64,000 bases of DNA from Isotricha intestinalis (Eukaryota; Ciliophora; Litostomatea; Vestibuliferida; Isotrichidae). The DNA lies in assembly GCA_023807065.1 (NCBI GenBank), contig JAJJLU010000339.1, forward strand, positions 1 to 64,000. Direction: 5' to 3'. Positions 9,910 to 19,751 of this stretch are shown here, piece after piece; position 1 is the stretch's first letter, and every line of letters begins with the position of its first letter. Below the pieces are notes generated by a model. It was not told where the DNA came from and ran no database searches. It saw only the letters and a list, made by a program, of their open reading frames with translations. The position numbers were made by a program, and so were the translations under genes.

Positions 9910-12900
9910 TTAATCTATTTGTTCTTCAAAATTTTGTTCCTGTCTCTCATTATTATTAATATTAGTTTCATTTGGAAATAATAATGATCTTGCTTGATAA
10001 AATTTATTTTTGCATTCATTCCATTCATTTTTTTCAATATTTTCTAAACTATCTAGAGCAAGAGCTAAAAATTTAGAAACTTCCTCAATTGTTTGATTTT
10101 TTTGCTCTTCAAATCTAAGAGAAAAATGTCTTTCTTTTGATTCTATTCTCTCTAGAACTAATTTCGATAATTCATCAATTTTTTCTTTAATTTTTGCATT
10201 TTTAGATGTAAATAAATTTTTAAAAAAACGAATTAATAAAGGAATCCCTCCTGTTAAAATTCCTGCGATTCCAAATAAGAAAAATCCATAAATTGCTGCA
10301 GTAATACTTGTTGCTATTGTTGAAACATTTTCATACCCTAATTTAAAAAAAAAAAGTTTATTAAACTCTGTAATTTCTAATTTATCCAAATCTATTTGTA
10401 AATCTTTATCTAATTTGATTGAATTCTTTACTAAAGTTCGAACATCATCAAAAATATTAGATAATTTATTTTGAAATTTTTTATATCTTTCATCAAAATC
10501 ATTTTTAAATGTATCAAACTTTTCCTCAATATTTTTTGTAAACACTTCCTCCACTTTTTTAATGTCATTTTCATTTTCTTTTAATAATTGGTCTGTATTT
10601 TCTTTTTGTTCTTGAAAATAAATTGTTAGAACTTTTTTTAAATCTGTGAATGGACGTTCAAAATTAAAACCATCAAAAATTTCTTTTAATAATTCTACTT
10701 TTTCATTTTTTTCTTTAATAAGGTTTTCTGCATTTTCCGATTTTTTTTGAATATCTTTTCCAAAAAATTGGTCAAAATAATTTATACTATTCCTAATCCT
10801 CTTATCAAAATCAATTTTTTTGTATTCTTGGGATTGCTTTATTTTTCCATATAAACTTTTAAAAAATTGTTCACAATATGAATCTTGATAAAATTTCATT
10901 GTTTTAAAAGAATCCTTTATTTGATATAATAAATTTGTTATTTCTTTTATTGTTTTTTTATCTGATTTTTGTATTCTTCTTTTCATATTGTCCATACAAG
11001 TTGAAATACATAAATTAATTATAGCACTAAAATCTTCATTTGGTTTTTTAGATTTATCTATTTCAATTGATAAGCTACTTATTTTGTTTTTTATTTTAGT
11101 TAGGCAAAATTTCACAAAATTTTTTTCATTTAAGAAATTAAAAAAATTTAATCCTTTAAATTGAATCAAAAATTCATTTTGAAAATTCATAAATAATTTT
11201 TCATAATTACTTAAACTATTTAATTCAGAAAGATATTCAGAATAAGATTTTGCATCAAAAATAGTAGAACTAATATAATTTGAATAAGAATCAGAATCAG
11301 TTAAAATGAAAGAAATATCATCATTTATTTTTTTTAAATCTCTTGATTGTTCTTCAAGCTTTTGAAACATATTAATTACAAATAAACAACTTTGTAAATA
11401 ATCCATTCCATGAATTTTTGAACAATCCTCAATATTTGAATATAAATTACGTAATAATTGTTGATTTTGAGTATTTTTAAAATCCCTTCCTTTATTAATA
11501 AATATGAAAGAACTACTTATACTTAATAATTTTTCATATACATTTCTTTCATTATTATATTTTATATTAAATTTATTCTCTGCCTGAGTATCACTTCCTG
11601 GAAGGTCAATTAATGATATATTTTGTTTTAATTCATCATCAAAATTAAAATCATCAAAAAATTTAATAGGAGTTTTAATAATATAAAAATATTGAGATTC
11701 ATCTTTTCCAAATTTTTCATTAAAAGAAATTAATTTACTAATAACTTTATCTTTTCCAGTTGCAATTGGCTTTCCATATTCATAAAAAATATAATAATTA
11801 TTTTGAGAATCAACTTGAGTTCTATATAATTCAACTTTATCACTATATTGTACTATTATTCCTCTTGTTGTACATTCTTCTAATGCTTCTGGGAATAATG
11901 GATATCCAATTATACAATTTAAAATTGTTGATTTTCCTGCATTTGAAACTCCAAGAAAAGGAATATATATTTTTTTTCCATTTTTTATAAATTTTTGAAG
12001 AATTCTAAGGTCATTTCCTAATATATTTATTATATGATTCTTATCAGTTTTATCAATATATTTATCTAATTTTGAAAAAATATCCATTAAATCCTTTATT
12101 GCTTTTTCATTATCATTTTCTTCAATTTCTTGGGAATATATTGGCTGTGGAGTTTCATTTATTATAATATCTTCAAAATCATTAAAATAATTTAATATAG
12201 ATTGAACATTTTCAGAATAAGTGGGAATATTTATTTTATCTTCAAAATTCTTAATAAATGCTTTTAAAATATTTATTATTTTCTCATCATCTTCTCCTTC
12301 TTCTTCTTCTTCTTTTTCTTCTTCTTCTTCATTTTTATTTTCATCATTAATCTTTTTATCAAAATTAATTCCAAAATCAATAATTTTATTATTATCATAT
12401 TTAATTTTTTCAAATAATTTTTTCACATTTTCAACTTTTTCATCATCAACATCAGAGGCAAGGTTTTCAATATATTGTTCAAGATTAACATCTTCTTTCC
12501 CTTCAGCAATTTTTAAAGCTAGAAAATTGACAAAAGACATTGGAGTTTCAGTTTCATGATTTTCATTTAAAACAGGTGGAGCTGCGAATTGTTTTGTTAT
12601 AACAAATCTTTCATAATATTTATTAAAATAATACATTAAATATTCTTCAAAATTACTCTTCATTAACATTTCATTTTTAAATTGCCTTGAATCTAAAGGA
12701 ATAATTGTATTAAAACTTATATTAAATATTTTATCATCAATTTCATTATCAAAAAAAGCTACACACTTTTTTAGTGTTTCATTTGGATTTGGTGACATAT
12801 CAATTTTATTTAATATAATCAAATTTTGCTCAAGAGGAACATTAAATTGTTTTTTTACTTCTTCTATTATTTGAATATTTTGAGGTTTATAATATGTTTC

Positions 12901-13686
12901 TGAATTCAAAATAATAATTTCACGCTCAATATTTGATTTTATATATTTAAATAATCCTTTTATATATCTCATATCTTCATTTGATTTTTCAACATGCTTA
13001 TCTCTATCGTCAATTTTATCTTTTTTAGTTTCTTCTTCTTTATTTTCTTCTTCCTTTATTTCTTCTTTTTGTATTTCTTCTTCTCCTTTTTTTGTTTCTT
13101 CTTCTTTTGTTTCTTCTTCTTTTGTTTCTTCTTCTTTTGTTTCTTCTTCTTTTGTTTCTTCTTCTTTTTTTATTTCTTCTTCTTTTGTTTCTTCTTCTTT
13201 TGTTTCTTCTTCTTTTTTTATTTCTTCATTTTTTTCTTCTTCTTGATTTTTTGTTTCTTTACCAATATATTCATTCAGTCCTGGAATATCATAAAAATCA
13301 TGAGTTTGTAGAAAATCTTTATTTTCAATATTTGAAATATTTGTTTCTAACATATAGAATAAATTATCATATTTAGGTTCTTTTGAAGCTTCGTCACAAT
13401 TAATTTGAGAAATTTTGCTAACAATTTCTTCAACTCCAATAAATTCTTTTCCTTCTTTTATAAAAGTATATTCCTCCTCTTCTCTAATAATTTTCAAATG
13501 ATAAAATATTGGTTCTTTTAAATTTGGATTGTATCTTATGACACAAACAAATTTTGTTGTAATATCATCTTTTGCTTCTAAATATGTTATTCCCAATAAT
13601 GAATTTAAAAATGTTGATTTTCCTGAAGAAATCATTCCTATTACTATTATTCCCTTTCTCATTTCGATTTTTACTTCTTTTTCCAT
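9910..13686 (-). CDS. Large dynamin-like protein with two GTPase domains
   Basis: The 1258-residue product has two separate G domains. The first has P-loop GMISSGKST at 17-25, DIPG at 133-136 and NKID further on. It is interrupted by a long Glu/Lys repeat (about 145-225). The second has P-loop GVSNAGKST at about 576-584, a TTRG switch, then DLPGSD. Coiled-coil helices follow, then a hydrophobic double stretch (about 1118-1155: ITAAIYGFFLFGIAGIL...) like the membrane paddle of mitofusin/BDLP-type proteins, then more helix. By family, such proteins bind GTP and remodel or tether membranes. Two heads in one chain recall fused bacterial dynamin-like proteins such as DynA. The ATG at 13686 is just before the first P-loop, so the N-terminus is short. 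Which membrane it acts on cannot be told. Confidence 0.85.
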   Translation of the reverse strand: MEKEVKIEMRKGIIVIGMISSGKSTFLNSLLGITYLEAKDDITTKFVCVIRYNPNLKEPIFYHLKIIREEEEYTFIKEGKEFIGVEEIVSKISQINCDEASKEPKYDNLFYMLETNISNIENKDFLQTHDFYDIPGLNEYIGKETKNQEEEKNEEIKKEEETKEEETKEEEIKKEEETKEEETKEEETKEEETKEEETKKGEEEIQKEEIKEEENKEEETKKDKIDDRDKHVEKSNEDMRYIKGLFKYIKSNIEREIIILNSETYYKPQNIQIIEEVKKQFNVPLEQNLIILNKIDMSPNPNETLKKCVAFFDNEIDDKIFNISFNTIIPLDSRQFKNEMLMKSNFEEYLMYYFNKYYERFVITKQFAAPPVLNENHETETPMSFVNFLALKIAEGKEDVNLEQYIENLASDVDDEKVENVKKLFEKIKYDNNKIIDFGINFDKKINDENKNEEEEEKEEEEEGEDDEKIINILKAFIKNFEDKINIPTYSENVQSILNYFNDFEDIIINETPQPIYSQEIEENDNEKAIKDLMDIFSKLDKYIDKTDKNHIINILGNDLRILQKFIKNGKKIYIPFLGVSNAGKSTILNCIIGYPLFPEALEECTTRGIIVQYSDKVELYRTQVDSQNNYYIFYEYGKPIATGKDKVISKLISFNEKFGKDESQYFYIIKTPIKFFDDFNFDDELKQNISLIDLPGSDTQAENKFNIKYNNERNVYEKLLSISSSFIFINKGRDFKNTQNQQLLRNLYSNIEDCSKIHGMDYLQSCLFVINMFQKLEEQSRDLKKINDDISFILTDSDSYSNYISSTIFDAKSYSEYLSELNSLSNYEKLFMNFQNEFLIQFKGLNFFNFLNEKNFVKFCLTKIKNKISSLSIEIDKSKKPNEDFSAIINLCISTCMDNMKRRIQKSDKKTIKEITNLLYQIKDSFKTMKFYQDSYCEQFFKSLYGKIKQSQEYKKIDFDKRIRNSINYFDQFFGKDIQKKSENAENLIKEKNEKVELLKEIFDGFNFERPFTDLKKVLTIYFQEQKENTDQLLKENENDIKKVEEVFTKNIEEKFDTFKNDFDERYKKFQNKLSNIFDDVRTLVKNSIKLDKDLQIDLDKLEITEFNKLFFFKLGYENVSTIATSITAAIYGFFLFGIAGILTGGIPLLIRFFKNLFTSKNAKIKEKIDELSKLVLERIESKERHFSLRFEEQKNQTIEEVSKFLALALDSLENIEKNEWNECKNKFYQARSLLFPNETNINNNERQEQNFEEQID
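13020..13250 (-). repeat. 15-bp in-frame minisatellite in GTPase gene
   Basis: On the coding strand this is a tandem array of 15-base units encoding KEEET and variants (KEEEI, KKEEE). On the plus strand it reads as runs of TTTGTTTCTTCTTCT. It sits in the first G domain between the DIPG and NKID motifs. Such arrays change length readily between individuals. Confidence 0.85.
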
Positions 13687-14763
13687 TATTTATTTAAGCT
13701 TTTATGAATAATCTCTTAAATATAGATTACTTTATTATCTATGATAGCTTTTTTTGAAAGGAGAATTAAAAAATAATAATTATAAAATAAAAGAAATATA
13801 AAAAAAAATCAAAAGATTATAAAATATAATCATTGAAAATGAAAAGTAAATTAAAAGATTTATTTAAATTAAATCATCTTTTCTTCTTTTATTACTTATA
13901 ATAAGTAAAATGAATAATAAAAATCAAATTCAAAATAAATAATACCATCTATCTAGTTTATCCAAAATTTTATAAGAAAAAGAAGAGAAGAAGAAGAAGA
14001 AAAAAAATTAATGGGACTTAGAAATCTAACAATTATTATCTATAATTTTTTTATTTTGTTTCAAAAATGCCAAAAATACTTTTTCAATCAAACAATCTAA
14101 TTAAATAAAAGTCAGCTGTTGTAAATAAAATTTTTTTTTAAAAATATATTTTAGGAATATATATAGATAAAAATAATTGTCAAAGTTATCTTTTAGTTTT
14201 TATTCTTTTTCTTATATAAACTTTATTGGTATTATTATTTTTTTATAATATATATCAATTCTTATTATTTATTTATTTTTCTTTTTTATGTATATTTAAT
14301 TCTCTTTTGTAACTTTAAATATTTTAAAAAATTAATAAACACAATTCTTATAATTCTATTTCTGTTTTTTAATAGATTTATTGATAATTATATTTAAGAT
14401 GTTAATAATAATAATGATTTATTTTAATACTATAAAAAATAAAATTTCAAATACAATTATTGGAATGATATAACAATGAAGGAAAAGAAGAATGTATTAA
14501 AATTTATCATTTTTCTGAATTAGTAATAAAAATAATTTTTATATTGTAAATCAATCATTTAATATTTACAAAAATAAAATAAATAAATCTTATTTTTTCA
14601 TTCTTATAAATCCTCATTGTTATATATTCATTATATTTTTTATTAAAAAAATTCTATGTTATTTTGAATATAAAAATTACGTTTGAAAAACATTTTTAAC
14701 AATCATTTTAAAAAAAAACACTTTTAAATAAATAAAACTAAATAAAAAAATAAATATAAAAAT
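13687..14763. other. Spacer between GTPase gene and right duplication copy
   Basis: 13687-14517 is unique sequence containing a purine-rich AAG/GAA tract near 13980-14010 but no convincing gene. 14518-14763 already belongs to the right copy of the duplication and forms the 3' flank of NifS-SelD. The boundary at 14518 is only a limit set by the window start. Confidence 0.6.
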
Positions 14764-17133
14764 CTATTCTTTATTAACAAAAACCAAAATATCCTTTTTA
14801 TTATCTTTTCTTTTAGTAATAGTTCCAATTTCAAAATAACTTAATTTCTTTTCTTCAAAACTTTTTTTAACTAAATCCCTTTTATCTTTCGCAACAAAAA
14901 TTAACAACCCACCACTTGTTTGAGGATCATTAATTAAAATTTGTTCATTTTTATCAATATTTCCATAATCAACTTTTCCTTTAGAAAATCCAAAATTATT
15001 ATTAGCTCCTCCAGGAATAATATCCATTTCAACAAATTCTTTAGTTCTTTCAATAAATTTAATTTTATTAAAATTAATTTCAGCACATAAATTTTTATTT
15101 CCAATACATTCAATTAAATGTCCTATTAAACCAAATCCAGTTATATCTGTTGCTGCATTAACAATTTTACCATATTTTTCTTCTAAATTTATTAAACATT
15201 CAGCATGATATTTATTTAATTGTTTCATTGTTTCTATTGCTTTAATAACACATTTATCATTTTCATTAACAAAATCTTTTTTAACTCCAGTCATAATAAT
15301 TCCAACTCCAATTTCTTTTGTTAAAATAATAATATCATTTTCTTCAATAGTTGAATTTTTCCATATAAAATTTTTATTACATAATCCATTAACACTTAAT
15401 CCAAATTTAGGTTCATTATCTTCAATAGAATGACCACCTAATATAGGGCAATTAGCTTCATCAGCTTTATCAAAAGCTCCAATTAATATTTCTTTCAATA
15501 CATTTATTGGTAATCTACTTATAGGAAATGCTACTATTGTTAAAGCATTTATTGGCTTTCCTCCCATTGCATATATATCTGATATTGCATTTGCTGTTGC
15601 TATTTGACCATAATCATATGGTTTGTCACATATTGGTGTTAGGAAATCTAATGTTGTTATTAATGCACCTTTATCAATTTTATTATTATTTTCATTATTA
15701 TTTTCATTATTTTCTATATTATATACACATGCATCATCACATGTATCATTACTTACTAAAATATTATTTTTATTATTTTCTATACTCTTCATTTTTGGTA
15801 ATGAATTTAATAAATTATTTAATATCTTTGGTGATATTTTACATCCACATCCCATACCATGTGTATTCTTAGTTAATCTACATATATCTCCATCGTTAAT
15901 ATTATTATTTAAATTATTATTATTTTTATTTGATAATTCATTAATAACATTAACAATAAAATTAGCAGCATCTTCACAGTTTTTTTCAGTAGTATTAATT
16001 CCAGTAGATATTCTTAAAGTTCCCATTGCAACTTCAGGAGTGACTTTCATAGCATTTAAAACATAACTCATAGTAACTTCATCAGAATGACATGCTGCTC
16101 CTGCAGAACAAGCTATTTTATTACTTAACATATCTAAAATTAAATTTGCTGATATATTAGGGAATGATATATATAATGTATTACTTAATCTTTTTTCAAT
16201 GTTATTTAAATCATCATTTAAATTTATTGGTGGACCATGTAAAATACAATTAGTATTTTCAGATAATATTTTATATATTATATTTCTTGTTTTTTTAAAG
16301 TGTAATATTCTATTATTTAATTCTTCAAAAACTAAATTTGAAGCTTCACCTAAACCTACAATTTCTAAAACATTTTCTGTTCCTGCTCTCATATTATGTT
16401 CATGATTTGCACCATGAATAATTTTTTCTAATTTATTTTCCACTCCATTTTTAATATATAAACATCCTATTCCTTTTGGACCATAAAATTTATGTGAACA
16501 AACTGTTAAAAGATCAATTTGCATTTCTTTAACATCTACTTTTATTTTACCTATAGATTGAGAAGCATCTGTATGAATTATTATATTTGGATTTATTTTC
16601 TTTGAATATAATGTTATTTCTTTTATTGGTTGAATTGAACCTGTTTCATTATTTGCATGCATAATACTTATAAATATACATTTTGGAGTTAATTTTTCTT
16701 TAAATTCTTCCATATTTATTATTCCTTCTTTATCTACTGATAAATATATTACATTTAATTTATCTTTGAAAGTTTTTTCTAGAAATTTAAATACTTCTAA
16801 AACAGAAGGATGTTCTATTTGACTTGTTATTATATCAAATTTTTCATTTGAATTTATATTATTATGAATATAATAATAAACTATTCCTTTTATTGCATAA
16901 TTATTTGATTCACTTCCTCCAGATGTAAATACTATTTCTGATGATGAACAATTTAACATTTTTGATATTTGTTCTCTTGATTTTTGAACTGCTTGTTTTG
17001 TTTGAGTTCCAAATATATGAGAGGATGACGGATTTCCAAATAATGTAGATAAATATGGTTCCATTGCTTTTGCGACTTTTTCATGAATGTATGTTGTAGC
17101 ATTGTAATCTAAGTATATTATATCATTTGACAT
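14764..17133 (-). CDS. NifS-like/SelD fusion protein (right copy)
   Basis: The translation is identical to the gene at 247-2616, with every catalytic residue kept: PLP lysine 215, NifS cysteine 348, SelD cysteine 429 and lysine 432. Its stop lies 1077 bases upstream of the GTPase gene start on the same strand, so nothing suggests joint transcription. Two identical copies could double the dose of selenophosphate synthesis, or the second may be an assembly effect. I see no TGA-coded selenocysteine in either copy, because the SelD active position is an ordinary Cys codon. That means the protein does not depend on its own product. Confidence 0.93.
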   Translation of the reverse strand: MSNDIIYLDYNATTYIHEKVAKAMEPYLSTLFGNPSSSHIFGTQTKQAVQKSREQISKMLNCSSSEIVFTSGGSESNNYAIKGIVYYYIHNNINSNEKFDIITSQIEHPSVLEVFKFLEKTFKDKLNVIYLSVDKEGIINMEEFKEKLTPKCIFISIMHANNETGSIQPIKEITLYSKKINPNIIIHTDASQSIGKIKVDVKEMQIDLLTVCSHKFYGPKGIGCLYIKNGVENKLEKIIHGANHEHNMRAGTENVLEIVGLGEASNLVFEELNNRILHFKKTRNIIYKILSENTNCILHGPPINLNDDLNNIEKRLSNTLYISFPNISANLILDMLSNKIACSAGAACHSDEVTMSYVLNAMKVTPEVAMGTLRISTGINTTEKNCEDAANFIVNVINELSNKNNNNLNNNINDGDICRLTKNTHGMGCGCKISPKILNNLLNSLPKMKSIENNKNNILVSNDTCDDACVYNIENNENNNENNNKIDKGALITTLDFLTPICDKPYDYGQIATANAISDIYAMGGKPINALTIVAFPISRLPINVLKEILIGAFDKADEANCPILGGHSIEDNEPKFGLSVNGLCNKNFIWKNSTIEENDIIILTKEIGVGIIMTGVKKDFVNENDKCVIKAIETMKQLNKYHAECLINLEEKYGKIVNAATDITGFGLIGHLIECIGNKNLCAEINFNKIKFIERTKEFVEMDIIPGGANNNFGFSKGKVDYGNIDKNEQILINDPQTSGGLLIFVAKDKRDLVKKSFEEKKLSYFEIGTITKRKDNKKDILVFVNKE

Positions 17134-17332
17134 TTTTTATTTTTAAATTTTATTTATTAAATGTTTTTAAGGGATTTAAATATTTTTTATTATTTATTAT
17201 AAAAATTTATATTATTTAGTTTTATTTATATTTTGAATTTTTTCATTGATTATTTCTTTCTCTTTTAATATATTATTATCAATATTTAATTTTAAAATTA
17301 TTTTTATTAAAATAATTATATTTAAACTAAAG
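17134..17332. promoter_or_regulatory. Divergent promoter region, right copy
   Basis: The same 199-base spacer as 2617-2815, between the ATGs of NifS-SelD and the EIPR1-like gene. No element was recognised. Confidence 0.6.
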
Positions 17333-18427
17333 ATGTCCCAAGAAAATTTAAATGATAACAATAAATCAATACAAGTAAATAATTCTTTAGTATACTTAAA
17401 ATTAAAAGAAAATTCCCATTCCAGAGCATTAAAAACTATTCCAGATGAAAATTCAAATTCTTTTTTAGTATCAACAGTATCAAATAATGAATCAGAAATA
17501 TTAAAAATAAATTATGATGAAACAAATAAAAAATTAACTCAAAGTCAAATAATATCATTTAAAGAAAAAGAAGATGAAATGATAAATGATATATATGAAA
17601 TATATCCTCAAAACATAAATGATTTCTTTATAAATTGTTTCAATTTCAAAAAAGGAGAATATGAATTAAAATTAATAAAAAAAAATGAATCAAATGAATA
17701 TGAAGTAGAAAATATACAAAATACAAATTCAGAAACAACATTTGATATAAATAATTACACAAATGAAAATAATGTAATATCATTTATAAGTAATAACAAA
17801 GTTCAATTAATAGATTTAAATAAAAAAAGTATAAATGGTGAAATACAATTATATGAAAAAGAAACAAAACCAATAAAAATATCAAGTGATTTTTCTTTAT
17901 CAGATTCTACAATAATATCAATAGGATTAAATAATAATATATTTATATGTGATTTAACATCTCAAAAAATAATAAATCAAATAAATGATTTTAAAAATAA
18001 TTCAATATTATCAATTCAATATGATCCTTCTAATTCATATATTCTTTGTTCAACAGGAACTGATTATTCAATTAAATTTTGGGATTTAAGAAAACCAGAT
18101 ATTGAATTAGGAGGAATTTATAATAATTCTCATTGGATTTGGTGTAATAAATTTAATCAAAATTATTCTAATATGTTAGTTACTGCTAGTTCAAGTTCTA
18201 ATGTTAGATGTGTTATATTTAATAAATTTGAAAATGAAAATGATGAATTTGGATTTAATAAAAATTTAAGAGTTTATTCTTTTATTGATTATTCTGAATT
18301 TGAAGATAGTGTTTATTCTGTTGATTGGCTAAAAAATGATTCTTGGACTTTTGCTGCTGTTAGTTTTAATTCTTATTTACATATTAATACAATTCCTGAA
18401 GATATTAAATATAAAATTATGCTGTGA
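17333..18427 (+). CDS. EIPR1/TSSC1-like WD40 protein (right copy)
   Basis: The translation is identical to the gene at 2816-3910, 364 residues from the first ATG. The open frame reaches back to a TTG at 17246, but no ATG is present there. WD40 blades are weak at the N-terminus and clear near FWDLRKPD and the closing EDSVYSVDW blade. The proposed role, inferred from the family, is assisting EARP/GARP tethering at endosomes. Confidence 0.85.
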   Translation: MSQENLNDNNKSIQVNNSLVYLKLKENSHSRALKTIPDENSNSFLVSTVSNNESEILKINYDETNKKLTQSQIISFKEKEDEMINDIYEIYPQNINDFFINCFNFKKGEYELKLIKKNESNEYEVENIQNTNSETTFDINNYTNENNVISFISNNKVQLIDLNKKSINGEIQLYEKETKPIKISSDFSLSDSTIISIGLNNNIFICDLTSQKIINQINDFKNNSILSIQYDPSNSYILCSTGTDYSIKFWDLRKPDIELGGIYNNSHWIWCNKFNQNYSNMLVTASSSSNVRCVIFNKFENENDEFGFNKNLRVYSFIDYSEFEDSVYSVDWLKNDSWTFAAVSFNSYLHINTIPEDIKYKIML

Positions 18428-18712
18428 AGGAAATAATATTTAAATTTGTTTTTTTAAATTTTATTTTTTTTAATTATAATATTTATTTAAAATGTTTTAA
18501 AAACAATTAAAGTGAATTTAAAATTATTAAGTTTAACAATTAATGAATGTATTAATATAGAAATTATTTATAATAGAGAAAAAAATTTTATTTTTTGAAA
18601 AAATCAAAATGGTTTGTGTTTTTTGAATAAACTTTTTAATTTAGATTTATTAAAAAATATATATTAAATTCTTAAATTATACTAATTTAATAATATATAA
18701 ATTAATTATTAG

Positions 18713-18949
18713 ATGGGAGTATGTTGTTTTCAAAAAAAGGCAATTTCTATACAAAAAAAGAATATTTTTATTGAAAATAGAGAAATTGATGGAAAAAAAA
18801 AATCTATAATTAATGATAATGATAATGATAATGACAATAATGATAATAATAAATCTGAGAATAAAGATTTAGATAATTATTCTTCAGGACCAATTTTGAA
18901 ACTATTAATACATAAAAATGAAGAGATTGAAGTGAAAAATAAAAAATAG
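18713..18949 (+). CDS. Small MGxCC lipid-anchor protein (right copy)
   Basis: Identical to 4196-4432: 78 residues, MGVCC start suited to myristoylation plus palmitoylation, and an Asp/Asn-rich middle. No domain was recognised. Its coding status rests on the ATG context, the lipidation signature and the clean stop only. Confidence 0.55.
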   Translation: MGVCCFQKKAISIQKKNIFIENREIDGKKKSIINDNDNDNDNNDNNKSENKDLDNYSSGPILKLLIHKNEEIEVKNKK

Positions 18950-19751
18950 AAAAATCAATATTATTGATTTAATTATTTATTTAATATAATATAAACTTTT
19001 CAGTGTTCCTTATAAAGAATTAATTGTTGTGTATTAAAAATTATGTACAATTAAAATCTTAATCAAATATTTATTATGTTTCTTTATATATAATAAATGA
19101 TAATATAAAAATTTTTATTCGTTAAATAAAAAGTTAATAATTATTATATTAATAGAAATTGGTCTTTGAAAAATAAAAATAATTTGATAAAATATGTTTA
19201 TTTATTTGATATGTAAATTTAAGAATTTTAACTTCATTCAAAAAAATCTAAAAAACCTTTCAATAGATTCTAATTCAAAAACAGTTTAAACCAAAAAAAA
19301 AATTTGAAAAAAATTAAATGGCACATTATTTTATTTATAAGAAAAGTGTAAATTAATTATTAATTACTTATTATTTTATGAGAAAAAAATTAATGAATTA
19401 TATTTATTATTAGAAAATAGAATATTATTCATTTATTATAATATTGAAAGATAAATGAAAATTTATTTACATTGAATATTCTTTATTCATAAAAAATAAA
19501 TAACTTAGTGAATTTTAATTATTATTATATAAATAGAAGAAAAATTGAAAAAGGCGGTTAAATTAATTTCAATATAATAAAAAATTTTTATAATTATCTC
19601 TTTAACTTCATATAATTATTTTTAATTAAAATATTTTTATTAAAGAATTATAAATATATCTAAAAAAAAAGTAAGAAAAAGTCAAAATTTAAAAAAATTA
19701 AAAATCCAATTTAAAAGAAAAATAGAAAAAATAAAAATATTATTTATATAA
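18950..19751. other. Gene-free AT-rich spacer upstream of SET gene (right copy)
   Basis: The same 802-base spacer as 4433-5234. I see no gene or structured element in it. Confidence 0.6.

Noticed and set aside
12994..13376. Leu/Phe/Cys-rich plus-strand proteins in two frames
   Set aside because: They are the complement of the KEEET minisatellite in the GTPase gene.
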